Shown: positions 55,484 through 64,000, counted from the first letter of the stretch. The stretch: DNA of 64,000 nt from Geodermatophilus dictyosporus (GCF_900115505.1 NZ_FOWQ01000001.1:248001-312000), one strand, 5' to 3'. Translations and numbers: made by a program. The notes: generated by a model not told the origin, from the sequence alone.

Positions 55484-56174
55484 CCGCACGCCCGGGTCCG
55501 CACTGCTGGAGGCGCGGGACCTGCGGGTCGGCCACGGCACCGAGCCGGTCTGCGCGCCGGTCGACCTCGCCGTGGCGCCGGGCCGGGCGCTGGGGCTGGT
55601 CGGGGCCAACGGCGCCGGCAAGTCCACGCTCCTGCAGACGCTCGTCGGGCTCCTGGCGCCCCTGGCCGGCACGGTCACCCTGGCCGGCCGGGAGGTGGAC
55701 GAGCGGCGGGCCGACGTCCGCCGGGACGTGGCCTGCGTGCTCGACGACGAGGCGTTCTTCCCCTCGCTGACCGGCCGCGAGCACCTGCTGCTGACCGCGC
55801 GGGGCCACGGGGTGCGCGACCCGGAGGCGGTGGTGGACGCCGAGGTGGCCGCGTTCGGGCTGACCGGCCGGATCGACGCGCTGCCCTCCCGGCTCTCCTC
55901 CGGGCAGCGCCGCCGGCTGGCGCTGGCCGCCGCACTGGTCCGGCCGGCCCGCCTCGTGGTGCTCGACGAGCCCGAGCGCCGGCTCGACGCGGGGATGCGC
56001 ACCCGGCTGGCCGGGCGGCTGGCGCGGCTCCGGGACGACGGGGCCGCGGTGGTGTTCGCCTGCCACGACGCCGACTTCCTCCGGGCCGTGGCCGACGACG
56101 TCCTCCTGCTCGACGAGGACGCCTGCCCGCGCCTCGACCCGGCCTCGGCCGCCGACCTCCTGCCGGCGCTGTGA
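55473..56174 (+). CDS. ABC transporter ATP-binding protein
   Basis: 233 residues. Walker A GANGAGKSTLL (about residues 45-55), signature LSSGQRRRLALAAAL, Walker B LVVLDEPERRLD, and switch histidine in FACHDADF. Small ABC-2-type ATPase. GTG lies inside the end of serA, and its own stop overlaps the permease start, so it is co-translated with both. The substrate of the transporter is unknown. Confidence 0.9.
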   Translation: MPTDRTPGSALLEARDLRVGHGTEPVCAPVDLAVAPGRALGLVGANGAGKSTLLQTLVGLLAPLAGTVTLAGREVDERRADVRRDVACVLDDEAFFPSLTGREHLLLTARGHGVRDPEAVVDAEVAAFGLTGRIDALPSRLSSGQRRRLALAAALVRPARLVVLDEPERRLDAGMRTRLAGRLARLRDDGAAVVFACHDADFLRAVADDVLLLDEDACPRLDPASAADLLPAL

Positions 56175-57742
56175 GCGCGCCGCCAGCCGTCCTCGCCGAC
56201 CGGGACGCCGAGCTCTCCGGCGCCGCGGTCCGGCGGCTCACCCGCCGGGCCACGGCGGCCCGCGCCGACACCACCGTGGCGGCCCGGCTCGCCGAGGCCT
56301 GGGGGTCCCTGGTCTCGGTGGCGATCGGCGTCGCCGTCCTCGCCGGGACGGTGGCCTCGCTGCGCGAGCGGGTCACCCTGGCCGGCGCCCCGGCCACCGC
56401 CACCGTGCTGCCGGCCGGGGTCACCGCGGCGCTGGCCGCGGTGCTCGCGCTGGCCGGTCTCGTCGTCGCCCTCGACCGGCTGGGCCCGGTCAGCAGCACC
56501 CCCGCGGCCGCGGCGTGGTGGCTGCCGCTGCCGGCCGGCCGGCGCGACCTGCTGCGCGGCGAGCTGGGCCGGGTCGTCGCGGCCGTCGCCGGCACCGCCG
56601 CCGTGGCGGCCCTGCCACTGGCGCTCACGCTGACCGACGCCCCCTCCCTCGGCGGCGTGGCCGCCGTGCTGGCCGGGACGGCGGGGACCGCGGCCGCCCT
56701 GGTCGGCGCGGTCGCCCTCGGCCAGACCCGCGGAGGCGGCGGCCGGGCGGCACCGGTCGCCGGCGCGGTGGCCGTCGGCCTCGCCGCGGCGGCGGTCGGG
56801 TCGGCCACCGTCCTGGCGGCCACCGGCGGTGGGGAGCTCCCGCCCCTGCCCGGGCTGCCGGCCGGCTGGGCGGTGCTGCCGGGAGCCGCAGCCGTCCTCC
56901 TGCTGGCCGGCGCGCTGGCCGGCCTCGGGCGCCTCGGCGCCGGGCAGTTGCGGGCACTGGGCGCCACGTCGCAGTACGCGTCGGCGTCGGCCCTCTCGCT
57001 CGACACCCGGGACCTGGGCCGGGCGCTGGCCGCCCGCAGCCCCCGCGAGCCCCGGCGCGGCCGGCGCTTCCCCCGCGTCGCCGGTGCCTGGCAGGCGGTG
57101 GTCGCCGCCGACCGCACCGCGCTGGGCCGCTCGCCGTGGCACCTCGGCCAGGTGGCCGTCGCCGTCGCGGTGCCCGTGCTGGTCGCCCGCACCGACGGGC
57201 TGGGCGCGCTGCCGGTGGCCGTGTGGGGCGCGTGCGCGGCCGGGTGGGCACTGGCGGCCGTCGCGGCCGGGCACCCGGCGCGGCAGGCCCAGCTCGTCCC
57301 CGCGCTCGACCGCCTGCTGCCCCTGTCGGCCGCCGGTGTCACCGTCGCCCGGGCGGTGGTGCCCCTCGCCGTGCTCGCGGTGGTGACCACCCTGACCGGC
57401 CTGCTGATCGGCGTGGCCGGCGGGACGCCGGCGCTGTGGACCGGGCTGTGCGCCGCCACGGCCCCGGCCTGGGCCGCAGCCGCGCTGCGGGGCGCGTTCC
57501 GCCCGGAGGTCGACTGGTCCGGGCCGGTGGTGTCGACGCCGATGGGTGCGCTGCCCACCGGGGTGGGCGCCACGCTCGTGCAGGGTGTCGACGTCGGGCT
57601 CGTGGGCAGCCTGCCGCTCGCCGCCGCCCTGGTCTCCGGCGGGCCGACCCCGCTGTGGCTGGCGGTCCAGCTCGGCTGGTCGGTGCTCCTGTGCGCGGGC
57701 GCGCTCGCCCTGGTGGCCCGCCGCCCGAGCGGGCCCGGCTGA
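56171..57742 (+). CDS. DUF6297 family ABC permease-like membrane protein
   Basis: 523 residues. About ten to twelve hydrophobic segments, beginning at AWGSLVSVAIGVAVLAGTVASL, with a cytoplasmic loop around AAAWWLPLPAGRRDLLRGELGR and a long middle loop (SLDTRDLGRALAARSPREPRRGRRFPRVAGAWQAVVAADRTAL). It matches the actinobacterial DUF6297 type found after small ABC ATPases. The GTG overlaps the ATPase stop by 4 bases, so the two form an ABC transporter of unknown cargo. Confidence 0.8.
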   Translation: MSAPPAVLADRDAELSGAAVRRLTRRATAARADTTVAARLAEAWGSLVSVAIGVAVLAGTVASLRERVTLAGAPATATVLPAGVTAALAAVLALAGLVVALDRLGPVSSTPAAAAWWLPLPAGRRDLLRGELGRVVAAVAGTAAVAALPLALTLTDAPSLGGVAAVLAGTAGTAAALVGAVALGQTRGGGGRAAPVAGAVAVGLAAAAVGSATVLAATGGGELPPLPGLPAGWAVLPGAAAVLLLAGALAGLGRLGAGQLRALGATSQYASASALSLDTRDLGRALAARSPREPRRGRRFPRVAGAWQAVVAADRTALGRSPWHLGQVAVAVAVPVLVARTDGLGALPVAVWGACAAGWALAAVAAGHPARQAQLVPALDRLLPLSAAGVTVARAVVPLAVLAVVTTLTGLLIGVAGGTPALWTGLCAATAPAWAAAALRGAFRPEVDWSGPVVSTPMGALPTGVGATLVQGVDVGLVGSLPLAAALVSGGPTPLWLAVQLGWSVLLCAGALALVARRPSGPG

Positions 57743-57793
57743 CGGCACCGAGGTCGTATGGTCCGGATCACACCTGCGACAGGGAGGGTGGAC

Positions 57794-59599
57794 GTGCCCG
57801 ATCCGGTCCCCGCGCGGAGCGCGACCTTCGCCGCCCCGCGGATCGAGTCCGAGCGGCTGCCCGACGGCCGCCTGCTGCTGCGCTCGGCCGAGCCGCTGGC
57901 CGGGCACCCGGCCAGCGTGGTGCACGAGTTCCGGCGGCACGCCGAGGAGCACCCCGGGCGGCTGCTGGTCGCCGAGCGCGGAGCCGACGGCGAGTGGGCC
58001 CAGCTCACCTGGGGCGAGGCCCGGGCGCAGGCCGACCGGATCGCGCAGGGCCTGCTCGACCGGGGTCTGGCCGGCCGCCCGGTGCTGGTGCTCTCGGGCA
58101 ACAGCCGGCTGCACCTGGTCGTCGCGCTGGCGGCGATGACGGTGGGCGCGCCGGTGGTGCCCACCAGCGTCGCCTACTCGCTGCAGAGCGCCGACCACGG
58201 CAAGCTCCGCGCGATGGCCGACCTGGTCGAGCCGGGGCTCGTCGTCGCCGAGGACGCGACCTTCGCCGCGGCGGTCACGGCGGTCGCCGGCGACCGGCCG
58301 GTGCTCAGCCGGGACGGCGACCTGCCCGGCTCCGTCATGCCGGCGGAGTTCGGCGCCGACCCGACGGCCGAGGTGGACCGGCGGTGCGCCGGGCTGCGCC
58401 GCGAGGACGTGGCCAAGATCCTGTTCACCTCGGGGTCGACCGGCAGCCCCAAGGGCGTGCTCAACACCCACGGCATGCTGATGGCCAACCAGCAGCAGCT
58501 GCGCCAGGTGTGGCCGTTCCTCGCCGTGGAGCCGCCGGTGCTGCTCGACTGGCTGCCGTGGAGCCACACCTTCGGCGGGAACCACGACCTGGGCATGGTG
58601 CTGGCCAACGGCGGCACGCTGTGGATCGACGACGGCCGGCCCGCCCCGGCGCTGGTCGGCCGCACCGTGCGCAACCTCGCCGACGCGCGCCCCACGCTGT
58701 ACCTCAACGTGCCCGCCGGCTACGCCGCGCTGCTGCCGCTGCTCGAGCGCGACCCGGCGGCGGCGCGGGCGTTCCTCGAGCGGCTGCGGCTGGGCTTCTT
58801 CGCCGCCGCCGCGCTGCCCCAGCAGCTGTGGGACCGGCTGGAGAAGCTGGCCGCCGACCACGGGGCGACCATGACGATGACCACCTCCTGGGGGCTGACC
58901 GAGACCGCACCGGCGGCCACCAGTGCGCACTTCCCGATCACCCGCAGCGACGTCCTCGGCGTCCCGCTGCCCGGCGTGGAGCTGGCGCTGGTGCCGGTGG
59001 GGGAGAAGACCGAGGTCCGGGTCACCGGCCCCAACGTCACCCCGGGCTACCACCGCCGTCCCGACCTCACCGCGGCCGCCTTCGACGAGCACGGCTTCTT
59101 CCGCACCGGCGACGCCGTCGCGCTCGCCGACCCCGACGACCCGGCCGCCGGCCTGGTCTTCCGCGGCCGGATCGCCGAGGACTTCAAGCTGTCCACCGGC
59201 ACCTTCGTCAGCGTCGGCACGCTGCGGCCCGCGCTGCTGTCGGCGTCGGAGGGCCTGCTCACCGACGCGGTGGTCTGCGGCCAGGACGGCGACTGCGTGA
59301 CCGCGATGGTGTGGCTGCACCCGGAGCACGCGGCGCGGGTGGACGCCGACGGCGTGCCCGAGGACTCGCTCCGGGCCGAGCTGGCGGCGACGCTGCGCCG
59401 GCTGGCCGCCCGGGGCGGCGGCTCCTCGCAGTGCGTCGAGCGGGTGCTGGTGCTCACCGAGCCCGCCCGGCTGGACGCCGGGGAGATCACCGACAAGGGC
59501 TACGTGAACCAGGCCGCCGTCCGCGACCGCCGCGCCGACCTCGTGGCGCTGCTGTCGGCCGACCCGCTGCCGCCGCGGGTCGTCGTCCGGGAGGGCTGA
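57794..59599 (+). CDS. Feruloyl-CoA synthase-like AMP-dependent ligase
   Basis: 601 residues. ANL enzyme with P-loop LFTSGSTGSPKGVLNTHGML, WLPWSHTFGGNHDLGMVLANGGTLWIDDG (a stretch typical of feruloyl-CoA synthases), SWGLTETAPAATS, TGDAVALADP, the GRIAEDFKLSTGTFVSVG motif, and a C-terminal lysine in EITDKGYVNQ. It activates hydroxycinnamic or other aromatic acids to CoA esters. The start is chosen at GTG 57794, where GGGAGG is 6 bases upstream; the longer frame from ATG 57758 has none. Convergent with the flavin monooxygenase, next to the benzoate cluster. Substrate by family resemblance. Confidence 0.85.
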   Translation: MPDPVPARSATFAAPRIESERLPDGRLLLRSAEPLAGHPASVVHEFRRHAEEHPGRLLVAERGADGEWAQLTWGEARAQADRIAQGLLDRGLAGRPVLVLSGNSRLHLVVALAAMTVGAPVVPTSVAYSLQSADHGKLRAMADLVEPGLVVAEDATFAAAVTAVAGDRPVLSRDGDLPGSVMPAEFGADPTAEVDRRCAGLRREDVAKILFTSGSTGSPKGVLNTHGMLMANQQQLRQVWPFLAVEPPVLLDWLPWSHTFGGNHDLGMVLANGGTLWIDDGRPAPALVGRTVRNLADARPTLYLNVPAGYAALLPLLERDPAAARAFLERLRLGFFAAAALPQQLWDRLEKLAADHGATMTMTTSWGLTETAPAATSAHFPITRSDVLGVPLPGVELALVPVGEKTEVRVTGPNVTPGYHRRPDLTAAAFDEHGFFRTGDAVALADPDDPAAGLVFRGRIAEDFKLSTGTFVSVGTLRPALLSASEGLLTDAVVCGQDGDCVTAMVWLHPEHAARVDADGVPEDSLRAELAATLRRLAARGGGSSQCVERVLVLTEPARLDAGEITDKGYVNQAAVRDRRADLVALLSADPLPPRVVVREG

Positions 59600-59617
59600 C
59601 CGCCGGTCAGCCGGCGG
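59600..59617. terminator. Short hairpin at convergent stops
   Basis: CCGCCGG-TCAG-CCGGCGG: a 7-base perfect stem with a 4-base loop that overlaps the stop region of both convergent genes. It is small for a terminator, but it is the only structure there. Confidence 0.45.
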
Positions 59618-60524
59618 CGGCCAGCCGCGGGAGGACGGCCTCGGTGAACAGGCCGACGCCCTCCCGCCGGCGGTCGCCCGCGCCGACCGGCGAGAACACC
59701 AGCGTGTCCGCGCCCGCCTCGGCGAACTCGCGCGCCCGTGCCGCCACCCGGTCGGGGTCGCCGTGCAGCAGGTACCGGTCGGCGAGGGGGGCGAAGTCCT
59801 GCTGGTAGACCGCGCTCACCCACTCGACGACCTCCCGGCGTGACCGGTCGGCGTCGGTGTCCACCCCGCCCCAGCAGAAGACCGCACCCCGGACGGCGGA
59901 CGGGTCGCGGCCGGCCCGCTCGGCGGCCTCGCGCACCTCGGCGAGGCTGCGGGCCAGCTGCTCGGGTGTGTACATGTAGGGCATCCACACGTCGGCGAAC
60001 CGGCCGGCCCGCCGGATCGCCGGCGCCTTGCGGCCGCCGAGCCACAGCGGCGGGCCGCCGGGCTGGACCGGGCCGGGGGAGAGCGCCAGGCCCTCGACCC
60101 GGGCGTGCCGGCCGGCGTGCTCCACCGGGCCGCCGGCCCACAGCCGGCGCAGCAGGTCCAGCGCCTCGTCGGTGCGCGGCCCCCGCTCGGCGACGTCGAC
60201 ACCGGCCGCGACGAACTCCGGCGGGTACTCGCCGCCGACGCCGACGCCCATGTCGAAGCGGCCGCCGGAGACCTGGTCGAGCGTCGTCGCCAGCTTCGCG
60301 GCCAGCGCTGCGGGGTAGAGCGGCAGCACGGTCAGCGAGCTGAGCAGCCGGATGCGGCTGGTGGCACCGGCGGCGGCGGCGAGCGCGACGAAGGCGTTCG
60401 GGTGCGGGCTGTGGAAGAACAGGTGCTCGCCGGTGGCGATCCCGTCGTAGCCCGCCTCCTCGGCCGCGCGCGCCTCCGTGGCGACGGCCTGCTGCTCGGA
60501 GCTCAGCGTCAGGACCACCCGCAC
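59607..60524 (-). CDS. LLM class F420-dependent oxidoreductase (TIGR03557-like)
   Basis: 305 residues. Luciferase-like TIM barrel with AAEEAGYDGIATGEHLFFHSPHP, RIRLLSSLTVLPLYPAALAAKLATTLDQVSGGRFDMGVGVGGEYPPEF and PGGPPLWLGGRKAPAIRRAGRFADVWMPYMYTPEQL. Such actinobacterial proteins usually use F420 rather than FMN. GTG at 60524 has GGGAGGGG upstream. It is downstream of the ferredoxin, 40 bases away on the same strand, and so may belong to the aromatic operon, but no defined role in benzoate catabolism is known to me. Confidence 0.87.
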   Translation of the reverse strand: MRVVLTLSSEQQAVATEARAAEEAGYDGIATGEHLFFHSPHPNAFVALAAAAGATSRIRLLSSLTVLPLYPAALAAKLATTLDQVSGGRFDMGVGVGGEYPPEFVAAGVDVAERGPRTDEALDLLRRLWAGGPVEHAGRHARVEGLALSPGPVQPGGPPLWLGGRKAPAIRRAGRFADVWMPYMYTPEQLARSLAEVREAAERAGRDPSAVRGAVFCWGGVDTDADRSRREVVEWVSAVYQQDFAPLADRYLLHGDPDRVAARAREFAEAGADTLVFSPVGAGDRRREGVGLFTEAVLPRLAAAG

Positions 60525-60564
60525 GGCTGCCCCTCCCTCCGGGTCCGGCCGGCCCCCGGCGGGG

Positions 60565-60897
60565 TCAGGAGCCCTCGGCGACCAGCTCGGTGTCCACGCC
60601 GATCCTGCCCACCTTGGACGCGCCGCCGGGGCTGCCGAGCGGCGCGTCGCGGCCGGGCAGGATCTCGACGAAGAAGCGCCGGTTGTCGGCGATGTGCGGC
60701 TCGTTCTCGTCGGTGACCCGGCGGTCCTGGGCGATGGCCTCCACCGGGCAGACCGGCTCGCAGGCGCCGCAGTCGATGCACTCCTTGGGGTTGATGTAGA
60801 GCTTGCGGTCGCCCTCGTAGATGCAGTCGACCGGGCACTCCTCGACGCAGGACATGTCCGTGGTGTCGATGCACTCGGCGCCGATGACGTAGGGCAC
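60565..60897 (-). CDS. 7Fe/8Fe ferredoxin (FdxA-like)
   Basis: 110 residues. Cysteines in the order CIDTTDMSCVEECPVDCIYEG and ECIDCGACEPVCPVEAI fit a bacterial ferredoxin with [3Fe-4S] and [4Fe-4S] clusters, as in FdxA. The C-terminal tail is about 30 residues (GASKVGRIGVDTELVAEGS) and Gly/Ala-rich. GTG at 60897 has GAGGAG upstream. It lies between the reductase and the monooxygenase genes. Its likely role is to carry electrons from the reductase to the BoxB epoxidase. Confidence 0.92.
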   Translation of the reverse strand: MPYVIGAECIDTTDMSCVEECPVDCIYEGDRKLYINPKECIDCGACEPVCPVEAIAQDRRVTDENEPHIADNRRFFVEILPGRDAPLGSPGGASKVGRIGVDTELVAEGS

Positions 60898-60926
60898 GGG
60901 GGCTCCTCTGGCTGGGGTCGGGTGGG

Positions 60927-61994
60927 TCAGGCGGACGCGGCCGCGCCGATCCCGGCGGGGTCGTCGCTGCTGTGCCCGGGGAACAGCGGCTGGTCGGGGT
61001 CGAGGTAGGTGGCCGCGTTGTTCACCGCGGTGGCGGCTTCCCCGAACCCGACGGCGATCAACCGCACCTTGCCGGCGTACTCGGTGATGTCGCCGGCGGA
61101 GTAGACGCCGGCCACGTTCGTGCGCATGGCGGTGTCGACGACGATCCTGCGGTCGGCGGTGTCGACGCCCCAGCGCTCCAGCGGCCCGATGTCGGCGGTG
61201 AAGCCGAGCGCGGCGATGATCGCCTGGGCGCGGTGGGGGGTGACCGTGCCGTCCTTGGCCCGGACGTGCACGGTGTGCAGCCGGTCGTCGCCCTCGAGCC
61301 CGCTCACCTGGGCGTCGGTCACGACGACGGTCCGGCCGCGCTGCACGTCCGCGACGCTGGCGGCGTGCGCGCGGAACTGCCGGCGCCGGTGCACCAGCGT
61401 GACCGAGGCCGCGACGTCCTCCAGGGCGAGCGCCCAGTCGACCGCGGAGTCCCCGCCGCCGACGATGACGACGTCCTGGCCGGCGTGCGCGGCCAGCTCC
61501 CTGACCACGTAGGTCAGCCCGCGGCCCTCCCACCGGTCGCCGCCGGGCAGCGGCCGCGGGGTGAAGGTGCCGATCCCGCCGGTGACGACGACGGCGCCGC
61601 AGTGCACCCGCGTGCCCCGGTCGGTGGTGACGACGAGCCGGTCCCCGGCCCGGGGGCGCTCGCCGGCCTCGTTCGTGAGCGTCTCCGACTGCTCGCCGAG
61701 GACGTACACCGGGTCGAAGCGGGCGGCCTGCTGCACGAGGTCGGCGACCAGGTCGCGGCCCTTGACGCCGGGGAAGCCGGCGACGTCGTGGATCAGCTTC
61801 TCCGGGTAGAGGGCCGTCACCTGGCCGCCCGGCTCGGGGAGGCTGTCGACGACCGCGGTGCGCAGGCCGCGGAAGCCCGCGTAGTAGGCGGCGTAGAGCC
61901 CGGCGGGGCCGGCGCCGACGACGAGCAGGTCGACGTGCACCTCCCGCCCCGCCGCCGCCGGGTGCTCCGGGGTCAGGACGTCGGTCGCGGTCAC
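60927..61994 (-). CDS. Ferredoxin--NAD(P)H reductase, thioredoxin-reductase-like (FAD)
   Basis: 355 residues. FAD loop VVGAGPAGLYAAYYAGFRGLRTAVVD (about residues 26-50), NAD(P) loop VVIVGGGDSAVDWALAL, and the C-terminal GVYSAGDITEYAGKVRLIAVGFGEAATAVNNAATYLDP typical of the YumC-type ferredoxin-NADP reductase; the CxxC of thioredoxin reductases is missing. GTG overlaps the ligase stop (GTGA). With the next gene it makes the two-component electron chain that a single BoxA protein provides in proteobacterial box systems. Confidence 0.9.
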   Translation of the reverse strand: MTATDVLTPEHPAAAGREVHVDLLVVGAGPAGLYAAYYAGFRGLRTAVVDSLPEPGGQVTALYPEKLIHDVAGFPGVKGRDLVADLVQQAARFDPVYVLGEQSETLTNEAGERPRAGDRLVVTTDRGTRVHCGAVVVTGGIGTFTPRPLPGGDRWEGRGLTYVVRELAAHAGQDVVIVGGGDSAVDWALALEDVAASVTLVHRRRQFRAHAASVADVQRGRTVVVTDAQVSGLEGDDRLHTVHVRAKDGTVTPHRAQAIIAALGFTADIGPLERWGVDTADRRIVVDTAMRTNVAGVYSAGDITEYAGKVRLIAVGFGEAATAVNNAATYLDPDQPLFPGHSSDDPAGIGAAASA

Positions 61995-63673
61995 GCAGGG
62001 CCCCCGGTGATCGGCGTGAGGTCGGGCTTGGCGGCGCCGCCGAGGCGCTCGATGGCGAGCTCGCGGATGCGGAAGCGCTGCAGCTTCCCGGTGGCGGTGG
62101 TGGGCAGCTCGTCGAACACGACGATGTGGCGCGGGCGCTTGAAGGCGGCCAGGCCGTCGCGGCACCAGGCCACGAGGTCGTCGGGGCCCGCGGCGGCGCC
62201 GGGGACGAGGACGACGCAGGCGACCGGCTTGTCCAGCCCGGTCTCGTCGGGCACCGAGACGACGACGACCTGCGCGACGTCGTCGTGGGCGCGCAGCCGC
62301 TCCTCCACCTCGGTCGGCGAGACCCAGATCCCGCCGGCCTTGATGATGTCGTCGGTGCGGCCCAGGGAGCTGTAGTACCCGTCGGCGCTGCGCACGTAGG
62401 TGTCGCCGGTGCGCACCCACTCGCCCTGGAACACCCGGCGGGTCACCGCGGTGCGCGACCAGTAGCCGGTGGCCGCCGAGGAGCCCCGCACCCACAGGTT
62501 GCCCGGGGTGCCGTCGGGGACCGGCTGCCCGTCGTCGTCGAGGATGCGCGCGTCGTAGCCGGCGACCAGCTCGCCGGTGGAGCCGGGGCGGGTCCGGCCG
62601 GGGTGGCCGCTGATGAAGATGTGCAGCATCTCGGTGGAGCCGATGCCGTCGAGCATCTCCACGCCGAAGGTGCCGGTGAACCGCTCGAACAGCGCGGCGG
62701 GGAACGCCTCGCCGGCGGAGACGCAGGCGCGCACGGAGGCGAAGGCGTCGGTGGGCAGGCCGGCGGCGAGCAGCGCGGCGTAGTAGGTGGGGCCGGCGAA
62801 GAACAGCGTCGGGCGCTGCTCGCGGAGCACCCGCAGCGTGCCGGCGGGACCGGGCCGGGAGCGGTCGAGCACCGTGCTCGCCCCCACCGAGAACGGGAAC
62901 GTCAGCGTGTTGCCCAGGCCGTAGGCGAAGAAGAACTTGGCGACGGAGAACGTCACGTCGTCCGGGCCGATCGCCAGCACGTCGCGCGCGTAGGTCTCGG
63001 CGGTGTCCCGCAGCGAGCCGTGCCGGTGCATCGCGCCCTTGGGCGTGCCGGTCGTGCCGGAGGTGTAGAGCCAGAACGCGGGGGAGTCGGCCACGGTCGG
63101 GTAGGGCTCGGCGACCTGCTCGGCGAAGTCCGCGCCGGCGGCGGTGAACTCCGCCCAGGTCCGGACGCGGACCCCGGGGACCTCGGGCAGCGCCCCGGTG
63201 GTGTGGACGACGACGTCGGTGAGGTCGCGGCTGCCGGCGACGGCACTGCCGAGCGCGGCGAACTCCGAGCTCAGCACGACCACGCGGGCGCGGCTGTCGG
63301 TGGCCAGCACCGCGATGTCCCTGGGCTTGAGCATCGTGCTCACCGGTACCGGCACCGCCCCGATGCGCAGCCCGGCGAGGAACGCGGCGAGCAGCTCGGG
63401 GCAGTCGCCCATGCACAGCAGCAGCCGCTCCTCCGGGCGCACCCCGGCGGCGACGAGGGCAGCGGCGACGGCGCGGACGGCCTCGTCGAGCTCGGCGTAG
63501 GTCAGCGTCCGGACGCTGCCGTCGAGGTCGATCGCGGTGATCGCGCGGCGGTGGGGGGTGGCCCGCGCGTTGCGGGTGACCAGCCACTCGGCGGCGTTGA
63601 ACGGCTCACCGGTCGGGGCCGGCGCCCCGGGCAGCAGGGCGGGGGAGGAGGGGGCGGTGTCGAGGGTGGCCAC
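61991..63673 (-). CDS. Benzoate-CoA ligase family protein
   Basis: 560 residues. ANL enzyme of the benzoate-CoA ligase group: FNAAEWLVTRNARATPHRRAITAID, P-loop FWLYTSGTTGTPKGAMHRHGSL, SVAKFFFAYGLGNTLTFPFSVGAS, GIGSTEMLHIFISG (the A5 motif of benzoate ligases) and the C-terminal lysine in TTATGKLQRF. It activates benzoate or a close relative with ATP and CoA, the entry to the benzoyl-CoA pathway. GTG at 63673 has AAAGGG about 10 bases upstream. It follows boxB in the same direction. Confidence 0.92.
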   Translation of the reverse strand: MATLDTAPSSPALLPGAPAPTGEPFNAAEWLVTRNARATPHRRAITAIDLDGSVRTLTYAELDEAVRAVAAALVAAGVRPEERLLLCMGDCPELLAAFLAGLRIGAVPVPVSTMLKPRDIAVLATDSRARVVVLSSEFAALGSAVAGSRDLTDVVVHTTGALPEVPGVRVRTWAEFTAAGADFAEQVAEPYPTVADSPAFWLYTSGTTGTPKGAMHRHGSLRDTAETYARDVLAIGPDDVTFSVAKFFFAYGLGNTLTFPFSVGASTVLDRSRPGPAGTLRVLREQRPTLFFAGPTYYAALLAAGLPTDAFASVRACVSAGEAFPAALFERFTGTFGVEMLDGIGSTEMLHIFISGHPGRTRPGSTGELVAGYDARILDDDGQPVPDGTPGNLWVRGSSAATGYWSRTAVTRRVFQGEWVRTGDTYVRSADGYYSSLGRTDDIIKAGGIWVSPTEVEERLRAHDDVAQVVVVSVPDETGLDKPVACVVLVPGAAAGPDDLVAWCRDGLAAFKRPRHIVVFDELPTTATGKLQRFRIRELAIERLGGAAKPDLTPITGGPA

Positions 63674-63761
63674 GGTGCGCGCCCTTTCGGTGCCGGGGAC
63701 CGAGCCGGGGGACCGCTCGGGGGAGGAGGAGGCGGCCGGGGCCCGGCCGCCGGTGGTGCGG

Positions 63762-63791
63762 CTGCGGCCGGGCCCGGGGGCCCGGCCGCAG
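63762..63791 (-). terminator. Perfect GC hairpin after boxB
   Basis: CTGCGGCCGGGCCC and its exact complement are separated by two bases. It lies 17 bases downstream of the boxB stop and upstream of the ligase gene, so it may attenuate read-through or protect the boxB message. Confidence 0.6.
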
Positions 63792-63808
63792 CGACGTGCG
63801 TCAGCCGC

Positions 63809-64000
63809 TCAGAAGCGCACGTAGTCGTACTCGACGGGCAGGGAGTTGATCCCGACCGACGGCGGGGCGATCCAGCCGGCGAACTCACCGGGCTCGTAGT
63901 GCGGCACCATCAGCCCGGCCACGCGCTCGCGGTCCTCGGGGGTCGGCAGGTACTCGCCCACCCGCTCCTCCCAGGTGGCCCCGTCGACGATCTCGCCGGT
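63809..64000 (-). CDS. boxB: Benzoyl-CoA 2,3-epoxidase oxygenase component BoxB (partial, C-terminus)
   Basis: The last 63 codons of a gene that runs off the right edge. The C-terminus includes EYLPTPEDRERVAGLMVPHY, EPGEFAGWIAPPSVGINSLP and VEYDYVRF, which closely resembles the C-terminal end of BoxB, the di-iron epoxidase that converts benzoyl-CoA to its 2,3-epoxide in aerobic benzoate degradation. The adjacent ligase, reductase and ferredoxin support it. The di-iron ligands lie outside the window. Confidence 0.85.
   Translation of the reverse strand, partial: TGEIVDGATWEERVGEYLPTPEDRERVAGLMVPHYEPGEFAGWIAPPSVGINSLPVEYDYVRF

Noticed and set aside
54200-59329. A 1709-codon antisense open frame
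   Set aside because: Same cause: it shadows serA, the ABC genes and the ligase, and its translation is low-complexity with no motif.

Overview
The window is chromosomal DNA of a very high-GC actinobacterium. The G/C-ending codons, GTG starts, a WhiB protein, actinobacterial LacI/TetR regulators with leaderless promoters, an F420-type oxidoreductase and an OleB-OleC fusion all fit; a Geodermatophilaceae-like organism (Blastococcus, Geodermatophilus, Modestobacter) is my inference. It is dense and mostly metabolic. I see no rRNA, tRNA, CRISPR array, phage or insertion sequence.

Layout. 1-7689: a LacI-controlled carbohydrate or polyol locus (sugar isomerase fragment, DUF993 protein, two Gfo/Idh/MocA dehydrogenases, MHS transporter, DUF6807 protein) with operator-like sites at three promoters and a fourth inside lacI. 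7652-8748: a truncated dienelactone hydrolase and a methyltransferase. 8760-15130: a leucine/isovalerate-type cluster (acyl-CoA dehydrogenase, HMG-CoA lyase, biotin-dependent carboxylase alpha and beta) divergent from a TetR regulator across paired operators. 15245-23501: acyl-CoA synthetase, WhiB2, small lipoprotein, P450, a DGPF/YCII protein with an ECF42-type sigma factor, an MFS transporter and a DUF849 protein. 23530-27036: molybdopterin oxidoreductase, AraC regulator, YciI-like protein.

27228-42869 is the most notable part: two convergent lipid operons. The plus-strand one encodes an SDR ketoreductase, a single-chain acyl-CoA carboxylase of 1830 residues, a KAS III enzyme carrying an uncharacterised N-terminal domain, and an alpha/beta hydrolase that appears to start at CTG. 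The minus-strand one encodes OleA, a fused OleB-OleC, OleD (head-to-head long-chain olefin synthesis through beta-lactones) and a PhaC polyester synthase. The stop codons of the two operons are 4 bases apart.

43064-50178: a secreted beta-propeller protein, then a five-gene overlapping operon (ECF sigma, anti-sigma, ABC ATPase, permease, degenerate HD protein), an alditol-oxidase-like flavoprotein and a UPF0303/HbpS-like protein. 50369-57742: alcohol dehydrogenase, a decayed small gene, HpcH/HpaI aldolase, SDR, SerA and an ABC system. 57794-64000: aromatic-acid catabolism, with a feruloyl-CoA-synthase-like ligase, a flavin-dependent monooxygenase, ferredoxin, ferredoxin reductase, benzoate-CoA ligase and the C-terminus of BoxB. 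This looks like an aerobic benzoyl-CoA epoxidation (box) route in which the BoxA reductase role is split between two proteins.
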